A stretch of 6,264 nt of DNA from Devosia equisanguinis (GTDB lineage Bacteria > Pseudomonadota > Alphaproteobacteria > Rhizobiales > Hyphomicrobiaceae). Both the position numbers and the translations under genes were made by a program. Location: the NCBI GenBank assembly GCA_945901835.1, contig CAMDMH010000203.1, positions 1 to 6,264 on the forward strand, read 5' to 3'. Positions 1 to 5,124 of the stretch are shown here, piece after piece; within the stretch, counting starts at the first letter, position 1, and each line of letters starts with the position of its first letter. The notes beneath the pieces were generated by a model. It ran no database searches. It saw nothing but the letters and a program-made list of their open reading frames with translations, and was not told the DNA's origin.

Positions 1-258
1 TATCTGATCCTCGCTTACGCGGGATCGGAGAAGGCCGCCGAGGACGTCGGTTTCTATTATGCGGCCAATGCGGCAGGTCGACTGCTGGGGATACTGCTGT
101 CCGGCGTGCTCTATCAGCTCGCAGGTCTCACCGGCTGCCTGATCGGCTCGGCCGTCATGCTCGCGCTATGCTGGCTGATCACCCTGCTGCTGCCGGGAAC
201 GAACAACGTTGCTGCCGAACAATCGTCGGCACGCCTAAAGGCGGCTTCGGCGTCCTGA
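1..258 (+). CDS. arsJ: ArsJ-like organoarsenical MFS exporter, C-terminal end (partial)
   Basis: The reading frame is open from the first base and ends at the TGA at 256-258, giving the last 85 residues of a membrane protein. It contains a small-residue segment (VGFYYAANAAGRLLG, then LLSGVLYQ) that I recall as typical of the last helices of ArsJ, followed by a hydrophobic helix (about residues 46-64) and a short polar tail. ArsJ is an inner-membrane major facilitator that exports 1-arseno-3-phosphoglycerate, the unstable product formed from arsenate by a partner glyceraldehyde-3-phosphate dehydrogenase usually encoded just upstream. That partner would lie outside this window. The arsH remnant at 3881 supports an arsenic context. 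The family call rests on remembered sequence; a different MFS exporter remains possible because only the last two or three helices are visible. Confidence 0.72.
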   Translation, partial: YLILAYAGSEKAAEDVGFYYAANAAGRLLGILLSGVLYQLAGLTGCLIGSAVMLALCWLITLLLPGTNNVAAEQSSARLKAASAS

Positions 259-289
259 ATTTCCTTGATCGAAATGCGCTAGGCCCAAG

Positions 290-321
290 CCGTCACGTAA
301 GCGTCACGGCGATGGCATAGC
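290..321 (+). promoter_or_regulatory. Candidate Pho box and promoter of the phn operon
   Basis: Two direct 7-mers, CCGTCAC (290-296) and GCGTCAC (301-307), are separated by 4 bases (GTAA). This is the 7-4-7 geometry, with an 11-bp period, of PhoB binding sites (consensus close to CTGTCAT repeated). A weak -10-like CATAGC lies at 316-321, 8 bases beyond the box, and the phnD start follows 33 bases later. This arrangement fits PhoB-activated promoters, where the box replaces the -35 element. PhoB would switch the operon on under phosphate limitation. The rest of 259-353 shows nothing else clear, and no convincing terminator was found after the upstream MFS gene. Confidence 0.6.
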
Positions 322-353
322 ACTACCCAATTTGACGAAACCTACGAGGTGTC

Positions 354-1316
354 ATGATGAAGCTTCGCTCGAAGATCGCCGCTGCGGCATCCCTGGTGCT
401 GGTGACAGGTATCGCTTTGCCGGCACAAGCGCTCGATCCGCGCTACAAGGACGCCAACGGCGACATGGTGGCCGACGCCCCGACCGATCCCAAGGAGCTG
501 ATCGACCCCGCGACGCTGGTGTTCGCTTACACGCCGGTCGAGGATCCCGCCGTCTACGCCAAGGTCTGGGACGGCTTCCTTCGCCACCTCGAGCGCGAGA
601 CCGGCAAGAAGCTGCAGTTCTTCCCTGTTCAGTCGAATGCTGCACAGATCGAAGCGATGCGTGCCGGTCGCCTGCACATCACGGGCTTCAACACCGGATC
701 CAATCCGCTCGCCGTCAACTGCGCTGGGTTTGTTCCTTTCACCATGATGGCGGACAAGCAGGGCGCCTTCGGCTACGAGATGGAGATTATCACCCATCCG
801 GGCTCCGGCGTTGCCAAGGTCGAGGACATCAAGGGCAAGAAGTTGGCATTCACGTCCGAGACCTCCAATTCCGGCTTCAAGGCTCCGTCCGCTCTCCTTC
901 GCGACAAGTTCGGGTTGCAAGCCACGAAGGACTATCAGCCGGTGTTCTCGGGCAAGCATGACAACTCGATCCTGGGCGTTGCCAACAAGGATTATCCGGC
1001 CGCGGCCATCGCCAATTCGGTCAAGCTGCGCATGATCGCCCGCAACGTCGTCAAGGCCGATCAGATCCAGGTCATCTACAAGTCCGCGACGTTCCCGACG
1101 ACCGGCTATGGCCACGTCCACAATCTGAACCCTGTGCTCGCCGACAAGATCCGCAAGGCGTTCTTCTCGTTCAAATGGGAAGGCTCGGAGCTGCTGAAGG
1201 AGTTCCAGACGACTGAGCCGCCGCAAGAGCAGTTCATCCCGATCACCTACCAGAAGCATTGGGCCGTCGTTCGCGAGATCGACAGTGCGATGGGCGTGAA
1301 GTACGAGTGCAAGTAA
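354..1316 (+). CDS. phnD: Phosphate/phosphite/phosphonate ABC transporter substrate-binding protein (PhnD family)
   Basis: This 320-residue protein starts with a signal peptide: a basic MMKLRSK start, a hydrophobic core, and probable cleavage after AQA near residue 26, so it should work in the periplasm. The mature part follows the PhnD type II binding-protein pattern: YTPVEDP (about 59-65), a lobe with MRAGRLHITGFNTGS (about 102-116), and a Ser/Thr-rich anion-binding loop TSETSNSGFKAP (about 167-178), equivalent to the TS-x-SG-x-x-P loop that holds the phosphorus oxyanion in this family. It delivers ligand to the PhnC/PhnE complex encoded downstream. GAGG at 346-349 lies 4 bases from the ATG at 354 and 7 from the ATG at 357, so the second Met may be the true start. 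AioX, the arsenite-sensing protein, belongs to the same fold family, so specificity cannot be read from family membership alone. Confidence 0.9.
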   Translation: MMKLRSKIAAAASLVLVTGIALPAQALDPRYKDANGDMVADAPTDPKELIDPATLVFAYTPVEDPAVYAKVWDGFLRHLERETGKKLQFFPVQSNAAQIEAMRAGRLHITGFNTGSNPLAVNCAGFVPFTMMADKQGAFGYEMEIITHPGSGVAKVEDIKGKKLAFTSETSNSGFKAPSALLRDKFGLQATKDYQPVFSGKHDNSILGVANKDYPAAAIANSVKLRMIARNVVKADQIQVIYKSATFPTTGYGHVHNLNPVLADKIRKAFFSFKWEGSELLKEFQTTEPPQEQFIPITYQKHWAVVREIDSAMGVKYECK

Positions 1317-1333
1317 CGCACTCGGAGACGCCC

Positions 1334-2158
1334 ATGCTTCGGATTGAAGGTCTGACGAAGCGCTACAAGACCGGAGACGCTGCCCTGGGTGGGGTCTCCT
1401 TCACCGTTGCCGCGGGCGAGATTGTCGGCCTCATCGGCCCCTCCGGGGCCGGCAAGTCGACGCTCATCCGCTGCGTCAACCGCCTCGTCGATCCGACCTC
1501 GGGCCGCATCCACCTGAACGACCTCGAGCTCACGGCGCTGGGAGGAACCGCGCTGCGGCAGGCCCGTCGCCGCATGGGCATGATCTTCCAGGAGTTCGCC
1601 CTGATCGAGCGGCTGACGGTGATGGAGAACGTGCTCTCCGGCCGCCTGGGATACACGGGCTTCTGGCAAAGCTGGTTCCGCCGGTTTCCGCGGTCCGACA
1701 TCGATCGCGCCTTCACGCTGCTCGATCGCGTCGGCCTCACCGATCATGTGGACAAGCGCGCCGACGCCTTGTCGGGCGGGCAGCGCCAGCGCGTCGGCAT
1801 CGCCCGCGCTCTCGCCCAGGAGCCGGAGTTGCTGCTCGTCGATGAGCCGACCGCGAGCCTCGATCCCAAGACCTCACGCCAGGTGATGCGGCTCCTGACC
1901 GAGCTGTGCGCCGAGCGCAAGCTGGCCGCTATCGTCAACATTCACGACGTCCAGCTCGCTCAGATGTTCCTGCCTCGCATCGTCGGCCTGCAGGCTGGAC
2001 GGATCGTCTACGACGGTCCTTCGAGCGGTCTCACGCCCGAAGTGTTGACGCGCATCTATGGCGAAGAGGACTGGTCAGCTACCGGGCAGAAGGACGACGA
2101 GGACGAGCCGGTGGTCCCCTTGGTCCGGCCCGACGATCTGGCTGTGGCGGTGCAATAG
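1334..2158 (+). CDS. phnC: Phosphonate-type ABC transporter ATP-binding protein
   Basis: This 274-residue protein is the cytoplasmic ATPase that powers the importer. Visible motifs in order are Walker A GPSGAGKST (35-43), Q-loop Gln86, signature LSGGQ (146-150), Walker B LLLVDEP with catalytic Glu171, D-loop SLD (175-177) and switch His204 in NIHDVQLA. The aromatic/basic insert between Q-loop and signature (about 104-121) and the IYGEEDW element near residue 241 are typical of PhnC rather than of other ABC ATPases. The ATG at 1334 is chosen because GGAG (1324-1327) sits 6 bases upstream and the domain begins at once (MLRIEGL). The frame is open further upstream but that part overlaps phnD and shows no homology. 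Spacing to phnD is 17 bases. After about residue 247 there is a tail of some 27 residues containing an acidic DDEDE cluster. Confidence 0.92.
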   Translation: MLRIEGLTKRYKTGDAALGGVSFTVAAGEIVGLIGPSGAGKSTLIRCVNRLVDPTSGRIHLNDLELTALGGTALRQARRRMGMIFQEFALIERLTVMENVLSGRLGYTGFWQSWFRRFPRSDIDRAFTLLDRVGLTDHVDKRADALSGGQRQRVGIARALAQEPELLLVDEPTASLDPKTSRQVMRLLTELCAERKLAAIVNIHDVQLAQMFLPRIVGLQAGRIVYDGPSSGLTPEVLTRIYGEEDWSATGQKDDEDEPVVPLVRPDDLAVAVQ

Positions 2159-2159
2159 C

Positions 2160-2981
2160 ATGGCCCGCGCGGACACGAAAATCTCGGACAGTATCCAGCG
2201 CCACTGGTCGCCGCCACGGTTGCTCGAGCCAACGTGGCTGCGCTGGGTCGTGGCTGTGGCTGTCATCGCCTATATGGTGCTGGCGCTCAGCTCGATCGAC
2301 GTCAACTGGAGGCGGGTATCGGAAGGTCTCGTTCGAGCGGCTCGGCTGTTCTCGGGCTTTCTCTCGCCCGATTTCACAACCCGCTGGAGCGACGTGCAGC
2401 AGGGCCTGATCGAAAGCCTCACGATGACCGTGACGGCGACGGTCGCCGGCGTGCTGCTCGCTGTGCCGTTCGGCCTCGGCGCCGCCCGTAACCTTGCACC
2501 TTGGTGGCTCTATGGCTTCTGCCGCGGTGTGATTGCCCTCGCTCGCGCGCTTCAGGACATCATCGTCGCGATCTTTTTCGTCGCCATGTTCGGCTTCGGG
2601 CCGTTCGCCGGATTTCTCACGCTGACGGTCTCGACCATCGGCTTCCTGTCGAAACTGCTCGCCGACGACATCGAGGAGATCGATCCGGCACAGGTGGAGG
2701 CCATCCGCGCGACGGGTGCCGGCCTGTGGCAGGTCATCGACTTCGCTGTGGCGAGCCAGGTGATCCCTCGCCTCGTCGGGCTGACGGCCTACAAAGTCGA
2801 TATCAACTTCCGTGAGTCCTCCGTGATCGGGATCGTCGGCGCGGGCGGAATCGGTGCCACGCTCAACACCACGCTCGACCGCTACGAGTTCGACAGCGCT
2901 GCCGGCATCCTGCTCATCATCATCGGCATCGTCATGTTCTGCGAGTATGCATCAGGCATGATCCGGCGGAGGTTCGGCTGA
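2160..2981 (+). CDS. phnE1: Phosphonate-type ABC transporter permease, first subunit
   Basis: This 273-residue inner-membrane protein forms part of the import channel. Hydrophobic segments lie near residues 28-45, 86-107, 121-146, 148-166 and 245-262. The EAA loop that docks on the ATPase is clear: VEAIRATGAGLWQVIDF followed by VIPR (about 179-204). The PhnE signature DINFRESSVIGIVGAGGIG lies at about 214-232. The start at 2160 is one base after the phnC stop and has only a weak GGCGG upstream, so translation is probably coupled to phnC. The frame continues upstream inside phnC, but those residues are basic/polar and look like a shadow. Length is close to the usual PhnE size of about 260-280 residues. 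Confidence 0.9.
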   Translation: MARADTKISDSIQRHWSPPRLLEPTWLRWVVAVAVIAYMVLALSSIDVNWRRVSEGLVRAARLFSGFLSPDFTTRWSDVQQGLIESLTMTVTATVAGVLLAVPFGLGAARNLAPWWLYGFCRGVIALARALQDIIVAIFFVAMFGFGPFAGFLTLTVSTIGFLSKLLADDIEEIDPAQVEAIRATGAGLWQVIDFAVASQVIPRLVGLTAYKVDINFRESSVIGIVGAGGIGATLNTTLDRYEFDSAAGILLIIIGIVMFCEYASGMIRRRFG

Positions 2982-2982
2982 C

Positions 2983-3804
2983 ATGCCGGTATCGCAGGAC
3001 GCCGATGGAGACCCGAGAGCGTGGCAGCTGATCACGGCCGGCGAACGGGCTGCGCGATGGCTCGGCTGGCTCGCGCTCGTCGCGCTGACCTGCGTGTGCT
3101 GGCGCATCATGACGGCAGACACCAACTGGGATTACGTCACGGATGCGCCTCGGCAAGCCGCCGACATCTTCGGCCGCATGCTGCCGCCGCGATGGGACTA
3201 CGCAGGCAGGCTCTGGCGGCCCCTGTGGGACACGATCAACATCGCGACGCTCGGCACCTTGATTGCCGTCGTGCTGGCGACGCCACTGGCGTTTCTGGCG
3301 GCGCGCAACACGACACCTAGCGTTCTGCTCATTCGCCCCGTCGCGCTCTTCATCATCGTCGCCTCGCGCTCGATCAATGCGCTGATCTGGGGCTTGTTGC
3401 TGGTCGCTATCCTCGGCCCCGGCGTGCTGGCCGGCATCGTCGCGATCGCGCTCCGCTCGATCGGATTCATCGGCAAGCTGCTGTACGAGGCGATCGAGGA
3501 GATCGACGAGACGCAGGTCGAAGCCATTCGCGCGAGTGGCGCCTCCCCTGCCCAGGTGGTGAGCTACGGCATCGTCCCGCAGATCCTGCCGGCGTTCGCG
3601 ACCGTTTGCATCTTCCGCTGGGACATCAACATCCGCGAATCGACCGTGCTGGGTCTCGTCGGCGCCGGCGGCCTCGGCCTCGCGCTGGAATCATCGCTCA
3701 ACACGCTGGCCTGGCCGCAGGTCTCCGTCATTCTGCTGATGATCCTGGTGACGGTCGTCATCAGCGAGTGGGTGACAGCGAAGGTCCGCCGTAGCATCAT
3801 CTGA
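2983..3804 (+). CDS. phnE2: Phosphonate-type ABC transporter permease, second subunit
   Basis: This is a second 273-residue PhnE-type permease, starting one base after the first ends and served by GGAGG at 2968-2972, 10 bases from the ATG. It repeats the family plan: a hydrophobic helix near 25-41, a core from about 84 to 165, the EAA loop (VEAIRASGASPAQVVSYG, about 179-196, then QILP), the DINIRESTVLGLVGAGGLG block (about 214-232) and a last helix near 246-262. The two permeases clearly differ outside these shared blocks, so they probably form a heterodimeric channel rather than being a recent duplication. The arrangement D-C-E-E is well known for PhnD-family importers. Bases 3805-3880 after the stop hold only a small stem (GCCAG/CTGGC) without a T run. 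Confidence 0.9.
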   Translation: MPVSQDADGDPRAWQLITAGERAARWLGWLALVALTCVCWRIMTADTNWDYVTDAPRQAADIFGRMLPPRWDYAGRLWRPLWDTINIATLGTLIAVVLATPLAFLAARNTTPSVLLIRPVALFIIVASRSINALIWGLLLVAILGPGVLAGIVAIALRSIGFIGKLLYEAIEEIDETQVEAIRASGASPAQVVSYGIVPQILPAFATVCIFRWDINIRESTVLGLVGAGGLGLALESSLNTLAWPQVSVILLMILVTVVISEWVTAKVRRSII

Positions 3805-3880
3805 ACGCCAGCTGCTGGCTTCACGGCGTGTAAAGCTCAAGTGACGCGGCAACTGACACAGGCACCGGGCGGGTTGTTCA

Positions 3881-4312
3881 ATGTCGGAACTAGATCTTTC
3901 AACCCCAAACATCGACGCAAAATCACTACGCGCGCCCGACTGGATGGCACTCGGGGAGGTGGTTCCCTCCGCTCACCCACCACGCATCCTTCTCCTTTGT
4001 GGCTCAGTGCGCTCGCGGTCCTTCAGCCGCCTGCTGTCCCTCGAGGCCGTGCGCCTTCTCAGACGTCTCGGAGCAGAAACGCAGATCTATGACCCGAGCG
4101 GTTTGCCGCTTACCGCTACCGACGGAGAATCGAGCAACGACCCGCGACGGCTTTTCGAACGCGAGCGATGCAGACAACCCTTTTGCCTCGGTCGTCGGCG
4201 TGAACGTGCCGATGAAGCATTGACCTTTGGCGCCGCTGGGGCGAGCCTTCTGGCCACCAGCAAGCGTGCGCATGGTCGTGACGATCTGATCGGCGGTGGC
4301 GGTTTGTGCTGA
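3881..4312 (+). pseudogene. arsH: Truncated arsH (NADPH:FMN oxidoreductase, organoarsenical detoxification), fused to foreign DNA
   Basis: The first 77 codons (3881 to about 4111) match the N-terminus of ArsH: a short MSELDL start, HPPRILLLCGSVRSRSFSR with the GS-x-R-x-x-S flavin-phosphate loop, then GAETQIYDPSGLPL. ArsH reduces FMN with NADPH and oxidises trivalent organoarsenicals; a whole protein has roughly 230-250 residues. From about codon 78 the similarity stops and the frame runs on through the antisense strand of a catalase-like gene to the TGA at 4310-4312, giving a 143-residue chimera. The rest of the flavodoxin-like fold and the active site are missing, so it should be inactive. 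The gene lies 76 bases after phnE2 in the same direction and may once have ended that operon. Its upstream Shine-Dalgarno signal is poor (GGGCGGG about 10 bases away). Confidence 0.8.
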
Positions 4313-4393
4313 CGCGAAGCCAGATGCTGACACTGCTGCAGCAAATGTCGCCGTGGCCATCGCCGGTTAGTAATCTCGAGTTTTCACCGGCAT
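4112..4393 (-). pseudogene. Catalase-like (SrpA-type) peroxidase, N-terminal fragment
   Basis: Read on the - strand, an ATG at 4393-4391 follows AAAGGGAG (4403-4396) and codes MPVKTRDY, then an in-frame TAA (4369-4367). Codons 10 onward continue the same frame: PAMATATFAAAV, a signal peptide ending ASA-Q, then a mature part with TMRTLAGGQKARPSGAKGQC, GTFTPTTEAKGLS and VVARFSVGSG. This matches the start of periplasmic heme catalase-related peroxidases, in which FTPT and the RFS strand are hallmarks. Similarity ends near 4112, where the frame enters reversed arsH sequence and terminates at 4004. All later heme-binding regions are absent. An internal ATG at 4360-4358 avoids the stop but lacks a ribosome site and the basic n-region. 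The family call is from memory, and the fragment cannot be catalytic. Confidence 0.65.
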
Positions 4394-4445
4394 TGCTCCC
4401 TTTGGCTATTCCCCTCGCGCGGATACGAGCGGTTCCACTTGAGCA

Positions 4446-4472
4446 ATTCGAGCGGCCTTTGAATTTCGTTAC
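4446..4472 (-). promoter_or_regulatory. Candidate ECF-sigma promoter of the catalase-like gene
   Basis: On the - strand GTAACG (4472-4467) is followed after exactly 16 bases by CGAAT (4450-4446). This resembles the GTAACC...CGAA pair recognised by the SigF/EcfF type of extracytoplasmic-function sigma factors in alphaproteobacteria. Transcription would begin near 4440, giving a leader of about 47 bases before the ATG at 4393. Placement just upstream of an oxidative-stress-type gene is sensible, but two short boxes can arise by chance, and the gene it would serve is broken. Confidence 0.4.
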
Positions 4473-4499
4473 AGCCTCACGTTCTTGTCTTGTCTCGTG

Positions 4500-5124
4500 A
4501 TCGGTCCCCTACGCCAGGTGGCCTTCTAAGGGGGCGCAACCATTGCAGCCATTGACGGTGGCTGTAGAGCTGGAAGCTGTCGCGGAGCCGGGATAAGTTC
4601 GAGCGTCAATAGAGTCTGCATGTGGCCCCTTGCTGCTGGTCGAGCCACCATGCTGTCACGCACCAAGCTGGGTGACAAGCGGACTCGTTCCGCATACGTT
4701 CCAATGTCGGCAGCTTTCTGGTCTAGACCGACCTTCGGCGGCGTGGCAGTCTGACTGGCGAAGATGTGACGGGTTTCGGATGCCGGCCCAACGCTGACGC
4801 CTCCACGCGCACCACGGGCCGGCGTTCGAAAGCCGCCAGGGAATGAAGACGCGGGGAGTTGGGCACTCTGGCCTCAGCGGGCGCTATGGGGATTTCGCCG
4901 GCGCCGTCGGGGCAGCGTGATCCGCGCTAGGCTGGCGCCGCTGACGTGGATGATCACCGACACCCGTTTCCAAGCTCGACCGCGATCAAGACATTGACCC
5001 CGCCGAGTTACGCGAGGCCTTTTCCAAGCCGTTGATCGGCAATCGGGCCGAGCGTGGTCGTCGCCGGCCGTGAGCCAGCGGAATAATCGATCGGCAGTGA
5101 GAGATGAGATTGGCGCGATCGGCA
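4500..5124. other. Non-coding junction region between the gene remnants and the IS91-type element
   Basis: No frame here combines a start, a ribosome site and recognisable protein similarity. Short open frames occur on both strands but look like chance in GC-rich DNA. The right part must include the 3' non-coding end of the IS91-family element, where its rolling-circle origin (oriIS) would lie, because the transposase stops at 5125. I could not fix the exact element end. A prominent inverted repeat at 4774-4831 is described separately, and a minor 6-bp hairpin (CAGCCA/TGGCTG, 4546-4564) is also present. Confidence 0.6.
4774..4831. repeat. 16-bp imperfect inverted repeat with 26-base loop
   Basis: The left arm TTTCGGATGCCGGCCC (4774-4789) pairs with the right arm GGGCCGGCGTTCGAAA (4816-4831). 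Fourteen of the sixteen pairs are Watson-Crick and the other two are G-T. After one mismatch three more pairs follow outside (4770-4772 with 4833-4835). No T-run follows on either strand, so a simple intrinsic terminator is unlikely. It lies about 300 bases past the end of the IS91-type transposase and could belong to that element's origin end, or be a relic of another mobile element. Confidence 0.65.

Noticed and set aside
342..1259. Long open frame antisense to phnD (305 codons)
   Set aside because: It mirrors phnD codon structure in GC-rich DNA and has no recognisable domains; phnD on the + strand is certain.
2160..3804. phnE1 and phnE2 as a recent tandem duplication
   Set aside because: They share only the EAA and DIN-x-RES...VGAGG blocks typical of the family; the rest differs widely, as expected of an old heterodimer pair.
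3805..3829. Possible terminator after phnE2 (GCCAG/CTGGC, or ACGCC/GGCGT)
   Set aside because: The stems are only 5 bp, mutually overlapping, and no T-run follows; the downstream arsH remnant is in the same direction.
4306..4500. Small + strand frame of 64 codons
   Set aside because: It overlaps the catalase-like remnant and its upstream region, with no ribosome site or similarity.
4774..4831. tRNA or integron attC site, because of GTTCGAA and a RYYYAAC-like GCCCAAC
   Set aside because: There is no cloverleaf with acceptor and anticodon stems, and the right side lacks the GTTRRRY core needed for attC.
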